NCBI RefSeq assembly: GCF_021390435.2
Contig: NZ_JAJVCN010000004.1
Coordinates: 1,654,501-1,718,500, forward strand
Direction: 5' to 3'
DNA: 64,000 bases
Origin: Kibdelosporangium philippinense
GTDB lineage: Bacteria > Actinomycetota > Actinomycetes > Mycobacteriales > Pseudonocardiaceae
In this document: positions 42,354 to 50,833 of the stretch, piece after piece
Numbering within the stretch: the first letter of the stretch is position 1
Layout of the letters: every line of letters starts with the position of its first letter
Notes under the pieces: generated by a model
What the model saw: the letters and a program-made list of their open reading frames with translations, nothing else
Told to the model about the DNA's origin: nothing
Database searches by the model: none
Position numbers and translations under genes: made by a program

Positions 42354-43040
42354 TTATCTCCTTCCTTGGCGGGCCAGATAGTCCCAGCCCGCTTCGATCT
42401 GGCTCGGCGGCCAGCATTCGGCTACTTTCAGCGCCACTTCGGCCGGGTCCGACCACCGCTTCGGGCCACCGGCGGCCATCGCGGTGAGCTGGATGCTGCA
42501 CGCCCGGTCCAGCAAGACCGTGTGCATGACGGCATGTGCGACATCCATGCCCACGGCGACAAGACCGTGCTGCGGGATCAGGCACGCTCGCGCGTCGCCG
42601 AGGGTTTCGGCGAGGGCGTCGCCCAGCTCTTTTGTCCGAATGAGACTGCCGGTTCGCGTGAAGCGGGGGATGTCCGGTTCGGTGAACAGCACGCCGTCGT
42701 GGTTGATCGCGCGAATCGGCACTTCGAGCGACGCGAACGCGCTCGCGGCCATGGCATGTGTGTGGATCACGCAGTCCACATCGGGGCGTGCCGTCAGTAT
42801 ACGCGTGTGGATCGGGTACTCGATATGCCGCTTTCCTTCTCCTTCAAGCACTTCGCCGTCCCACGAGACCAGAAGGACACGATCGGGGTCGATCTCGTCG
42901 AAACACCAGCCGGAGGCCTTTATCCAGATCCCGCGGCCATCGCGATCACGGATGGACACGTGCCCCCACACCATGTCGTCGTGCCCGGCCACGGCGAGTG
43001 CGTGGTGCGCTCTGACGACATCGGCGACCTGCTCATTCAT
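42354..43040 (-). CDS. Class II aldolase/adducin family protein
   Basis: This 228-residue protein has GHDDMVWGHVSIRDRDG near the start, CVIHTHAMAASAFASLE with the metal-binding HxH, and ACLIPQHGLVAVGMDVAHA, which carries the third zinc-ligand histidine. The family includes fuculose-phosphate-type aldolases and the oxygenases CloR/NovR that act on prenylated 4-hydroxyphenyl substrates. In this operon it is likely to cleave a hydroxy-oxo acid to give an aldehyde for the dehydrogenase. Its ATG overlaps the transporter's stop by 4 bp. Confidence 0.87.
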   Translation of the reverse strand: MNEQVADVVRAHHALAVAGHDDMVWGHVSIRDRDGRGIWIKASGWCFDEIDPDRVLLVSWDGEVLEGEGKRHIEYPIHTRILTARPDVDCVIHTHAMAASAFASLEVPIRAINHDGVLFTEPDIPRFTRTGSLIRTKELGDALAETLGDARACLIPQHGLVAVGMDVAHAVMHTVLLDRACSIQLTAMAAGGPKRWSDPAEVALKVAECWPPSQIEAGWDYLARQGRR

Positions 43041-44236
43041 GCGTTGACCTCCTGCTGCTGCCTTCTACCGACGACAACCAGCACCGACACAATGACGGCG
43101 GCGCAGAGGGCGGTCGTTGCGAACGTGTAGAACACCGCTTGCGGACCCAAGCCCGCGGAGAGCACCCAGCCGCCGAGTGCCGGTGCGATTACCGCGCCGG
43201 ATCGTCCCATGCCGTTGGCCCAGCCGATAGCCGTGCCACGCAGGCGAACCGGGTACGAGTCCGCGACCGAGGCGATCACCATGTTCAACGCCGAGTGCGC
43301 ACCCGCGCCGATCAAGGCGATCAACGCAAGGAGCAGCACCATGCTGCTGGTGCCGATGGCGGCGCCGAAGATGCCCGCGGAGGTGAGCAGGGCGCATACG
43401 ACAGCCATCGGCCGGGCGCCGAATCTGCGTGCGGCGGCGGCGAACAGGAAGGACGCCACGACCGCGGCCGTGTTGAGCGTCATCGAGAACTGCAGCGCAG
43501 AGCTCAGCGGGTAGTGCAGTTCGCGCATCAGCGTGGTCAGCCAGGTGTTCATTCCGTACCAGGTCAACAGGTTCAGTACGGACGCGGCGGCGAACAGGAT
43601 CGAGGTCGCCAGGAACGCGCGGCTGAACAGCGCGGTGATCCTGGTTTTCTCAGTCGTGCCAAGGAACTGCTGCGACTCCGGCAGCTTGAACCAACCGAGC
43701 AGAAGGATCGCCACCGAGATCGCGCCACCGATGAGGAACATCGGGCGCCAGCCGTGCGTCGGCAGAATGGCAAGTCCCAGCAGGGATGCCGACGTGCCGC
43801 CGAGCGGAACGCCCGCCATCAGGATCGTCACGGTCAGCGGGGTGCGGCCTTCCGGCGAGTACTCCTTGGCCAGTGCCAGCGCCGACGGGATCACGGCGCC
43901 CATGCCGAGCCCCGCCAGCAACCGGAAAAGCCCTAGCTGCCACGGCGCTTGGGCCAGCGCGCAGGCGAACGTCCACACGGTGAACATCACGGTCGACGCC
44001 AGCACGATCGTGCGGCGGCCGTGGGTATCGGTGAGCCTGCCGCCGATCAGTCCGCCGACGAGCATGCCCAGGTAGACGAGGCTGCCGATCTCGCCAGCGC
44101 TCGACGTGGTCAGTCCCCATCCGGGCTCGGCGAGCAGTTTCGGCAGCAAGGCGCCGTACACGATCAAGTCGTATCCCTCGGCGACGACGACCGTCGCGCA
44201 CAGCGCGACCACCGTCCACGAGCTGGTCTTTGACAT
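43037..44236 (-). CDS. MFS transporter of the aromatic acid:proton symporter (AAHS) type
   Basis: This 399-residue permease has twelve predicted helices and the AAHS-like pattern VVAEGYDLIVYGALLPKLL in helix 1, GGLIGGRLTDTHGRRTIVLA in loop 2-3, and AVIPSALALAKEYSPEGRT. BenK/PcaK relatives import benzoate, hydroxybenzoates or related acids. Being first in the operon with the aldolase, dehydrogenase and IclR genes supports an uptake role for the substrate degraded by the divergent genes. ATG 44236. Confidence 0.87.
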   Translation of the reverse strand: MSKTSSWTVVALCATVVVAEGYDLIVYGALLPKLLAEPGWGLTTSSAGEIGSLVYLGMLVGGLIGGRLTDTHGRRTIVLASTVMFTVWTFACALAQAPWQLGLFRLLAGLGMGAVIPSALALAKEYSPEGRTPLTVTILMAGVPLGGTSASLLGLAILPTHGWRPMFLIGGAISVAILLLGWFKLPESQQFLGTTEKTRITALFSRAFLATSILFAAASVLNLLTWYGMNTWLTTLMRELHYPLSSALQFSMTLNTAAVVASFLFAAAARRFGARPMAVVCALLTSAGIFGAAIGTSSMVLLLALIALIGAGAHSALNMVIASVADSYPVRLRGTAIGWANGMGRSGAVIAPALGGWVLSAGLGPQAVFYTFATTALCAAVIVSVLVVVGRRQQQEVNA

Positions 44237-44282
44237 CAGGACTCCCTCGGCTTTGACGTCCCCGGGCCACCGCTGACAGTAG

Positions 44283-44322
44283 AGTCCTGAATTTCGAAAA
44301 ACAAGTCCTTGTATTCAGGACT
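44283..44322. promoter_or_regulatory. Long inverted repeat (likely IclR operator) in divergent promoter region
   Basis: AGTCCTGAAT at 44283-44292 and ATTCAGGACT at 44313-44322 are perfect 10-bp arms 20 bp apart. They lie in the 124-bp space between the transporter and the monooxygenase genes. An inner CAAG-TC-CTTG palindrome sits in the loop. The IclR protein of the cluster is the best candidate ligand. Confidence 0.65.
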
Positions 44323-44360
44323 GAGATGGGTTACCTTCGAGAAGTCGGAAGGAGGACGCC

Positions 44361-45917
44361 GTGCAGACACGACAGTTCGATGTGGCGATCGCAGGCGCTG
44401 GGCCGGTGGGAATGACCGCGGCCGCGTTGCTTGTCCGGCTTGGGCTGGACGTCATCGTGATCGAACGCAACGCCACCACTAGCGACGAGCCGAAGGCGAT
44501 CAGCATCGACGATGAGGCTCTGCGCGTTTACCAGTCTGCTGACCTGCAGGAACGCCTGCTGGACATCATCGTTCCCGGTACCGGTACGCGGTACTACAAC
44601 GCTTCCGGGCGCCCGGTTTTCCAGGCTCGGGCGGCTCGTCCGTACCGCCTGGGGCACCCGTTCAAGAACCCGTTCGCGCAGCCCGACCTGGAGCGCGAAC
44701 TCATGGCGCACCTGCGTGCGCAGAGCAACGCGACGGTCATGATGGGCACGGAGCTGCTCGGCTTCACCCAGGACGCCGACGGTGTCGAGCTGAAGGTCCG
44801 CGACGGCTCGATACGTGCGCGCTACCTGCTCGGATGCGATGGCGGCCGGTCGACCGTGCGCGAATACCAGCACATCGGCATGACCGGCGAGAGCTATTCA
44901 GACGTGTGGCTCGTCGCGGATGTGCTCGGCGACCCGCACAACGAGCGCTACGGCATGCACCACGGCGACCCGTCGCGGCCGTACGTGATCATTCCTGGCC
45001 GCGATGGCCGCTGCCGGTACGAGTTCTTGCTGCACCCTGGCGAGGGCGAAGCGGGTGTACGACCTCCTTTCGAACTGGTCCAGAGCCTGCTGGCGCCGTT
45101 CCGGACGCTGGAGCCAGCGGAAGTCGAGCGCGTGGTGACGTATCGGTTCAACGGCGTGGTGGCCAACGAATGGCGCCACGGCCGGACGTTCCTGCTCGGC
45201 GATGCCGCGCACATGATGCCGCCGTTCGCGGGGCAGGGCCTCAACTCCGGTATCCGGGACGCGGCCAACCTGACGTGGAAGATCGCTGACGTGCTCGCTG
45301 GCAGGCTCGACGAGTCCGCTTTGGATAGTTATGAAGCCGAGCGCCGCCCGCATGCCGAGGCGACCGTGCAGCTTTCGGTCAAGCTGGGAAGGGTCGTGAT
45401 GACCACGAATCCCCGGCTTGCCGAGCGGCGTGACGTGTTGATCGACCGCGTGATGTCCACAGCGGACGGACGTAGTTTCCTTGAAGAGATGCAGTATCGG
45501 CCGCCGCACGTCTACCGGTCAGGTCTGGTGTCCGCGGGTGGCGGCGATGTGATCGGTCAGCCACGGGTTTTCGACACGGCGACCAATCGGACGGTAATGC
45601 TCGACGATGTCCTTGGCGTCGGCTGGGCACTCGTCGGGGTCGGAGTCGATCTGGACTCTTATGCAGACGCTGTGTCCGAGACTTGTCCTGTCGCGCCCGC
45701 GGTTTTCCACGTCCCTGTTGACGATCGGTTGCCGGGCGGGGATGTGCGAGTGCTCGTTGACGTGGATGGCGGTCTGGACATCGAGTTCGCGCCGTACCGC
45801 GGGAAGTTTGTGTTGGTGCGGCCCGACAGGTTCGTCGCCGCCGCTTGGGAGCCCGGCGACCCGCCCGCTCTCGCTTCGGATCTTTCCTGGTCCCTGGAAC
45901 GAAAGGCAGTGTCATGA
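44361..45917 (+). CDS. FAD-dependent aromatic monooxygenase (MhpA/PheA type)
   Basis: This 518-residue class A flavoprotein hydroxylase has the GxGxxG motif in VAIAGAGPVGMTAAALLVRL, the DG motif in YLLGCDGGRSTVREY, and the GD motif in TFLLGDAAHMMPPFAGQGLN. Relatives hydroxylate phenolic rings using NADPH and oxygen and feed meta-cleavage. It is the first gene of the hydroxylase-dioxygenase-FAH hydrolase operon, with the next ATG overlapping its stop by 4 bp. The substrate is unknown but should be a phenol bearing a side chain. GTG 44361 is the start. Confidence 0.9.
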   Translation: MQTRQFDVAIAGAGPVGMTAAALLVRLGLDVIVIERNATTSDEPKAISIDDEALRVYQSADLQERLLDIIVPGTGTRYYNASGRPVFQARAARPYRLGHPFKNPFAQPDLERELMAHLRAQSNATVMMGTELLGFTQDADGVELKVRDGSIRARYLLGCDGGRSTVREYQHIGMTGESYSDVWLVADVLGDPHNERYGMHHGDPSRPYVIIPGRDGRCRYEFLLHPGEGEAGVRPPFELVQSLLAPFRTLEPAEVERVVTYRFNGVVANEWRHGRTFLLGDAAHMMPPFAGQGLNSGIRDAANLTWKIADVLAGRLDESALDSYEAERRPHAEATVQLSVKLGRVVMTTNPRLAERRDVLIDRVMSTADGRSFLEEMQYRPPHVYRSGLVSAGGGDVIGQPRVFDTATNRTVMLDDVLGVGWALVGVGVDLDSYADAVSETCPVAPAVFHVPVDDRLPGGDVRVLVDVDGGLDIEFAPYRGKFVLVRPDRFVAAAWEPGDPPALASDLSWSLERKAVS

Positions 45918-46828
45918 GCAAACCTGTCCGCGTGACCCTCCCCGAGACGGGAGCGGCCGGTGCGTTGCGAGAGACCGCCGTGTCGCACATCGGTTTCCGC
46001 GTCCCGGATGTGCCAGCCGCAGTCCAGTTCTACGCCACTGTGCTGGGCCTTGTCGTTCAGGACGAACTGCCCGACGGCGGAGCGCGGCTCGGCTGGGGGA
46101 CGGGGCACCACGTGGTTGACTTGATCCCTGGCGAGAAGGGGCTCGACCACTTCGGCTTCGAAGTCCGTGACCCAGGTGGCATCGAGGCCATCGCGTCACG
46201 GTTGCCGTCGTACACCGAGCTGGACGAGTCCTATGTGGATCATCCGCTTGGCAAGGTGAGCGGGATCAGCACGACCGACCCCGAAGGCAACACCGTGCAC
46301 TTCCACAGTGCCGTGTACCGCCAGGGCGAGAACGCCGCGGACACCGGCCGCAGGCCGATCAAGTACCAGCACGTCACTGTGGCCACATCGGACGTTGCCC
46401 GGATGGCCGAGTTCTACGTCGGCACAGTGGGTTTCCGGATCTCCGACCAATTGGCTGACGGTGGATTCGCTTGGTTGCGCAGCAACCGTGACCACCACAC
46501 CCTCGCGATTGTCGGAAGTGGACAGAAGGGTCTCGACCACTACTCCTACGACCTGGCGGAGTGGGAGGACTTCAAGGCGTGGTGTGACCGGCTGACCGAC
46601 ATCGGCGTTGACGTGGTCTGGGGCCCCGGACGGCACGGGCCGGGCAACAACCTGTTCGTGTTCTTCGACGACCCGGCGGGCAACCACATCGAGCTGTCGG
46701 CGGAGATGGAAAAGTTCCACGATGACCGCGTCGAGTATGTGCCGCGGCGGTGGGAACCGGTGCCCAACAGTGTGAATCTGTGGGGCGGCCAGTTGGCGAA
46801 GTGGCGCCACACCTCGGAAGGGAAATGA
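45914..46828 (+). CDS. Type I extradiol ring-cleavage dioxygenase
   Basis: This 304-residue protein has two glyoxalase-like domains. The C-terminal domain has the metal-binding residues H153 (YQHVTVA), H209 (GLDHYSYD) and E260 (GNHIELS), matching type I extradiol dioxygenases such as those for 2,3-dihydroxybiphenyl or homoprotocatechuate. It should open a catechol beside its two hydroxyl groups using iron(II) and oxygen. It lies between the hydroxylase and a fumarylacetoacetate-hydrolase-like enzyme, completing a three-step pathway. Confidence 0.92.
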   Translation: MSKPVRVTLPETGAAGALRETAVSHIGFRVPDVPAAVQFYATVLGLVVQDELPDGGARLGWGTGHHVVDLIPGEKGLDHFGFEVRDPGGIEAIASRLPSYTELDESYVDHPLGKVSGISTTDPEGNTVHFHSAVYRQGENAADTGRRPIKYQHVTVATSDVARMAEFYVGTVGFRISDQLADGGFAWLRSNRDHHTLAIVGSGQKGLDHYSYDLAEWEDFKAWCDRLTDIGVDVVWGPGRHGPGNNLFVFFDDPAGNHIELSAEMEKFHDDRVEYVPRRWEPVPNSVNLWGGQLAKWRHTSEGK

Positions 46829-46831
46829 ATC

Positions 46832-47641
46832 GTGCCTTATGCCAGCTACACGTACCAAGGCGTCGACCGTGTCGGCAGGGTCGACGGCGACACCCTGATT
46901 CCGTTGGATTTGCCCGCTTTGGGTTCGTCGGAAGCCCTGCAGGCGGCTGCTGAGTTGCCTGCGGAGGCGGTCGCGGTTGCCGACGTCCATCTTCGCCCGG
47001 TGATCCGTCATCCCGACAAGATCATCTGCGTTGGCCTGAACTACCACGCGCACGTCGGCGAGACCGGGCGCGAGCTGCCGACGTATCCCGTGATGTTCAC
47101 GAAGTACGCCAGCAGCCTGATCGGCGCCAACGACGACATCATCTTGCCCCCGGAGTCCAACCAAGTGGACTACGAAGCCGAACTGACCGTGGTGATCGGC
47201 CGTGCGGGCCGCCGAATCCCGTTGGAAAAGGCCTACGACCACGTCCTTGGCTACACTGTGGCCAACGACATCACCATGCGGGACTACCAATACAAGACCC
47301 ACCAGTGGTTGCAGGGCAAAGCGTGGGACAACTCGACCCCGCTGGGCCCTTATCTCGTGCTGCCGCAGGAGGTTGACCTGACTTCGGCGGGTATACGGAC
47401 TCGGCTGGGCGACCGGGTGCTGCAGTCGTCTGACCTGTCAAAGCTGATCTTCGACATCCCGACCTTGATCTCGACAGTCTCCGAGTTCACAACGCTGCTG
47501 CCCGGAGACCTGATCCTGACCGGCACCCCTGGCGGCGTCGGCTACCGCCGTGACCCGCAACTGTTCCTGCAGAACGGCGACGAGATCACCGTCGAGGTCG
47601 ACGGCGTCGGAACCTTGAGCAACAGGGTTAGAAGCGAGTAA
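46832..47641 (+). CDS. Fumarylacetoacetate hydrolase family protein
   Basis: This 269-residue enzyme has KIICVGLNYHAHVGETGREL and the carboxylate ligands of the FAH fold: EAELTVVIG, VANDITMRDYQ, and LTGTPGGVGYRRDP near the end. The family includes 2-hydroxyhepta-2,4-diene-1,7-dioate isomerases and oxaloacetate or acylpyruvate hydrolases. Here it most likely hydrates, tautomerises or hydrolyses the ring-cleavage product. GTG 46832 follows the dioxygenase stop by 3 bp. The stop at 47639-47641 abuts the repeat-rich patch. Confidence 0.9.
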   Translation: MPYASYTYQGVDRVGRVDGDTLIPLDLPALGSSEALQAAAELPAEAVAVADVHLRPVIRHPDKIICVGLNYHAHVGETGRELPTYPVMFTKYASSLIGANDDIILPPESNQVDYEAELTVVIGRAGRRIPLEKAYDHVLGYTVANDITMRDYQYKTHQWLQGKAWDNSTPLGPYLVLPQEVDLTSAGIRTRLGDRVLQSSDLSKLIFDIPTLISTVSEFTTLLPGDLILTGTPGGVGYRRDPQLFLQNGDEITVEVDGVGTLSNRVRSE

Positions 47642-47647
47642 CCCATC

Positions 47648-47768
47648 GGCTGTGTCCACCATTCCGACACACCGAAATACACTTTCCGGCACACCGAGAT
47701 GTGCGGTGCCATGTCCGGTGGGGAATTCGCCGTGCTGGAACGGTGGACACGGTGTGCTGGAACGGCAC
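47648..47768. repeat. Inverted copies of the 22-bp repeat
   Basis: On the left a degenerate unit (GGCTGTGTCCACCATTCCGA) and on the right units in the opposite orientation (GTGCTGGAACGGTGGACACG followed by GTGTGCTGGAACGGC) resemble the tandem unit at 28125-28260. The arms could fold into a long hairpin at the end of the aromatic operon. It is also the left edge of the gene-fragment patch. Confidence 0.6.
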
Positions 47769-47861
47769 CGCCAACGGGATCAGTGCGCCGAGGATTCCGG
47801 TGGTGGAGTTGAATGCCGAGACCAGTGCACCGATCAGGCAGATGATGATGGCTGCGAGCAA
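47763..47861 (-). pseudogene. Fragment of an SLC13/MatC-like permease
   Basis: The minus strand encodes LLAAIIICLIGALVSAFNST followed by TGILGALIPLAVPF, about 33 residues with the SxFNSTTGILGALIP pattern of SLC13/MatC-like carboxylate transporters. It is immediately interrupted by the 22-bp repeats on one side and by the GlxR-like fragment on the other. It is a remnant, not a functional gene. Confidence 0.45.
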
Positions 47862-47863
47862 AG

Positions 47864-48030
47864 CATGGACGGCCCGATGGCCGTGAATCTGATCAAAGCA
47901 GGCCACGAAGTGATCGGCTACTCCCGCAGCAAGCGCGAGTTTGGCGGGCGCGTTGCCAATAGCATCGCCGCGGCAGTGTCCGATGTGGAGGTCACGCTGA
48001 CGGTTTTGCCGGATTCACCAGACGTTGAGG
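47864..48030 (+). pseudogene. Fragment of tartronate-semialdehyde reductase (GlxR/GarR-like)
   Basis: Codons here read GPMAVNLIKAGHEVIGYSRS and later SIAAAVSDVEVTLTVLPDSP, matching the NAD-binding domain of 2-hydroxy-3-oxopropionate reductase/3-hydroxyisobutyrate dehydrogenase, in which GPMAxNLxKAGHxV follows GLGxM. The start of the domain is replaced by permease sequence on the opposite strand, and the C-terminal two-thirds are missing. The sequence is joined at about 48031 to a glycerate kinase tail. Confidence 0.7.
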
Positions 48031-48178
48031 CACCCTTGATCCGGGTCAGCTCGAAGCCATCGGTGTCACCTCCGTGTACACCCTTGCTGACCTCGAGCCC
48101 GACCTGAACGTCTGCATGAGCCGGCCAGGACCGATCCTGGAACGCATCGGCCGCCTGATCGCTCAACGCCTGCGCTGA
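48031..48178 (+). pseudogene. C-terminal fragment of glycerate kinase
   Basis: In a different frame from the preceding fragment, codons read LEAIGVTSVYTLADLEPDLN and PGPILERIGRLIAQRLR, the end of a GlxK-type glycerate kinase (GVxALYxLxDLEPD, ExGxLLExxG). GlxR and GlxK act consecutively in the glyoxylate-to-glycerate pathway, so an operon was probably present and collapsed. Its stop (48176-48178) lies within the tail of the convergent ARPP-like gene. Confidence 0.65.
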
Positions 48179-49302
48179 CTGGCCCGATACAGGTCCATCA
48201 CGTGCCCTTTCACCATCGAACCAAGCCCTGCGGCCTCGATCCGCAGGCCAAGCGCTGCCTCGGTGATGCCGATCGCCGCGGCGGTCGTCGGGATATGCCA
48301 GTTGTTCGCGGCCAGCAGGTTCAGCAGATACCCGCGACGAACTTGGTTCTCTGACAGCCGAAAGGTCTTCAGGTACGCCGTGCGGCCGTGTTGATCCGTG
48401 ATCAGCTCACCGATGTGGTTCTCGTGCTTGGGCAGGAAGCCAGGCACGAAACGGGTCAACGTGTAGTCGCCCATACGGTACGTCCGGCGAATGTCGTAAG
48501 TAGCGTCGAGCAGACCCGAGGCCATCGCCGAGTCATGAAACCGCGGCCACGCGAGCTGCTGCCGACGAGCCTCGGCGCGCAGGTCAGCCAGCGAGTTGAC
48601 ATGACTTTCGTTCAGGCGCACCCGGAACTGTGGCACAGGCGGGGAAAACAGCGCGTACTGATAGATCAACTCGCCGTACGCGTCCATGATCAACGTGGGA
48701 TGCAGCTCCCGGTAGTCATCCGGGTGCGGCACGACAAACGCAGCAGCCAACGCGTCGGCGACGTAGACCATGACCCCGCATTGGCCAGGGTGGATCTCGA
48801 AGACCCGCAACGCGTCCGCGAGCCCTTGGACCTGGGCGCCGACGTATGCCTCCTCCACACGGGGTGAAAGCCCGTTGCGGATCGCGCGCTGCGACCACTC
48901 CTCCCACACGATGTCCGGGCCGCCGAAATGCAGCGCGAGGTATCCCTCGATGGCAAGGTGCATCGGCAGGAACCGCAGCCGCTTTTTGTCCGCACGCTGG
49001 GCCATCCTGCGATGGAAGTGCAAGCGCAGGAGAGCCGAAGGAGCGTCCTGCGTAATCTCCGTGCCATACGCGGCAGCGGGCGTGCCGTCGGTGGACCATG
49101 TCGTGACGAACCCATGCGGGATATACGACATATACGCCGTGCGGTGATTGACCTTCGCGACGCCGATCGAGTCACCGTAGATCTGCGCGTGCAGGCGCAA
49201 AGTCTCGATCGGCTCGTCGCGGACGAGCGGCACCAGCCGGACACCGCCCCATACCTGGGAAGGCCGGACGGACAGACCGGTGAGGTCGAACGTGCTCATC
49301 AT
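48163..49302 (-). CDS. ARPP-2-like protein paired with a Ro60-like gene
   Basis: This 379-residue protein begins MMSTFDLTGLSVRPSQVWGG, then VRLVPLVRDEP. This wording recalls the ARPP-2 (ARG and rhodanese-phosphatase associated) families predicted in NAD/ADP-ribose or RNA systems; I am not certain of the assignment. It has YLALHFGGPDIVWEEWSQRA and a C-terminal helix-turn-helix-like stretch (TTAAAIGITEAALGLRIEAA). No membrane segment is seen. ATG 49302 overlaps the stop of the TROVE/vWA gene by 4 bp, so the two are translated as a pair. Confidence 0.6.
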   Translation of the reverse strand: MMSTFDLTGLSVRPSQVWGGVRLVPLVRDEPIETLRLHAQIYGDSIGVAKVNHRTAYMSYIPHGFVTTWSTDGTPAAAYGTEITQDAPSALLRLHFHRRMAQRADKKRLRFLPMHLAIEGYLALHFGGPDIVWEEWSQRAIRNGLSPRVEEAYVGAQVQGLADALRVFEIHPGQCGVMVYVADALAAAFVVPHPDDYRELHPTLIMDAYGELIYQYALFSPPVPQFRVRLNESHVNSLADLRAEARRQQLAWPRFHDSAMASGLLDATYDIRRTYRMGDYTLTRFVPGFLPKHENHIGELITDQHGRTAYLKTFRLSENQVRRGYLLNLLAANNWHIPTTAAAIGITEAALGLRIEAAGLGSMVKGHVMDLYRASQRRR

Positions 49303-50684
49303 CCCTCCAGGAATCGGGTGATCCGGGTATCGAAGTGTTCGCGCAGCTCGGCAAGGCTCGTGTCGCCTTCGGTGAACCGCGCGAACTCCACCAGCGCAGG
49401 CACGTCCTCGGCGTTGCGCACGCCGACCGTCGGCACGTGCCCGATTTTGCGCACGTCGAAAGAGTCCGCGTCGTACTCCGGATTCAGGTGCACGACACTG
49501 ACCTTGTGCTGGGGATCCAGCCGTGTGCGCCAGACCCGGAGCACTTCGCCCGCCATGCCGTCGGGCGCGTTGTCCCAGCCGTCGGACACGATGAGCAGCC
49601 TGTCCGGGTTGTGCTCCAACGCGTCGAGGATCCGTTCACCCAGCGGTGTCATCCCGAGTGGGTACGTCAGCAGCGCGTCGGTCCGTCCGGACGTCCACAG
49701 TGGAACGTAGCTGTCGGCCATCGCCTCGAACAGGTAATGGCAGGCCAGCGCGACCGCCAAGGGACGCCTGCGCTTATGCCGCGAACCCGACGCCGAGAAG
49801 CTGTCGTCAAGCACAGCGACAACCCGGCCCCATCGATTGCTGGCAATCCGCGCTGCCGCAGCCCGCAACGCGCCCGTCAGCTCGTCCCGTCGCGAGGCGC
49901 GCTCGGCCAACGGCAGGGACAAAACGTAGGACGACAGCCGTGTCAACGGCATTGACCCCAGGTCGACGTCCACATCGACCTTGCTGCGACTGGCGGACCC
50001 TTGCAGCCGCAAGAGTTCCATGCGAGTCATCCGAGGCGTGATCCGCTCGAGGAACGTGGCCCGGTTAATGTTGTGTTTGGCAGCAAAGCCTTCTGCGACC
50101 GTGTACGGCAGCTTGTAGATCGCCGCCTGCTCGTAGTGCGCCCGTCGCCACGCCTCCAGAATCGGCGTGTCGTAGTGGGTTTTCCCGGTGAACAGGAACG
50201 GCGCGAGTTCGTCGCTCTCCGGCTTGACGTGCGCGTGCCGGACAGCCTGCTTGAGCTGCGCGCGATACTTCACGGCATCGAACGCCGGGTCAGGCCGGTG
50301 CGCCAACCAGTCCCGGACGATCGCCCTGGTGCGTCGATTGTTCACACGCGACTGTCGCAGCCTGCGAAACAGCCGGTACACCCGTTGCGGCGCGACAAGA
50401 CGCAGCCTGCGGCCGATCAGCTGCCCTTCAAGGCGCCGCTGGTCATCGTCGGCATCGCGTGACGTTGCCAACAGCTGGTGCACGATCAACGTCGCATTGT
50501 GGTCGTTGATGTCCAGCGCCAACGCCGCCGCATACAGGTCGCGGTAGTTGCCGATCATGTACTCGTGCAGGAAATCCAGCGAAAGCCGCTGCTCGGCCTC
50601 GGCACTGTGGAACTCACGCTGGCCGCTTGATGTGATCGCCGCGTTGACGAACATGAGCATGTCCTCAGCGGTGACGCGGTCCAT
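49299..50684 (-). CDS. Ro60-like TROVE/vWA domain protein
   Basis: This 461-residue protein has helical repeats in the first 280 residues (FLHEYMIGNYRDLYAAALAL, YRAQLKQAVRHAHVKPESD, NINRATFLERITPRMTRMEL), resembling a TROVE ring. A C-terminal vWA domain follows with a MIDAS motif DDSFSAS near residues 294-300, and LLIVSDGWDNAPDG as the second site. Ro60 proteins bind Y RNA and misfolded RNA; here a partner Y-like RNA was not found. ATG 50684 follows GGGGAGGAACGG. The coupled ARPP-like gene suggests an RNA or nucleotide maintenance module. Confidence 0.7.
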   Translation of the reverse strand: MDRVTAEDMLMFVNAAITSSGQREFHSAEAEQRLSLDFLHEYMIGNYRDLYAAALALDINDHNATLIVHQLLATSRDADDDQRRLEGQLIGRRLRLVAPQRVYRLFRRLRQSRVNNRRTRAIVRDWLAHRPDPAFDAVKYRAQLKQAVRHAHVKPESDELAPFLFTGKTHYDTPILEAWRRAHYEQAAIYKLPYTVAEGFAAKHNINRATFLERITPRMTRMELLRLQGSASRSKVDVDVDLGSMPLTRLSSYVLSLPLAERASRRDELTGALRAAAARIASNRWGRVVAVLDDSFSASGSRHKRRRPLAVALACHYLFEAMADSYVPLWTSGRTDALLTYPLGMTPLGERILDALEHNPDRLLIVSDGWDNAPDGMAGEVLRVWRTRLDPQHKVSVVHLNPEYDADSFDVRKIGHVPTVGVRNAEDVPALVEFARFTEGDTSLAELREHFDTRITRFLEG

Positions 50685-50833
50685 CCGTTCCTCCCCCAAA
50701 CCCTGGCGCCGGCCGGGGAATGGGAGCACGAGCTGCTAAACATCGCTTCAAAGGCGGGTTCCGGAAGTCGCGCCGAAGTCCCACGGCCGGCTCGCAGAAC
50801 CGTAGCAGCCGTCGTGTCCGCAGGCGAGGCGAA

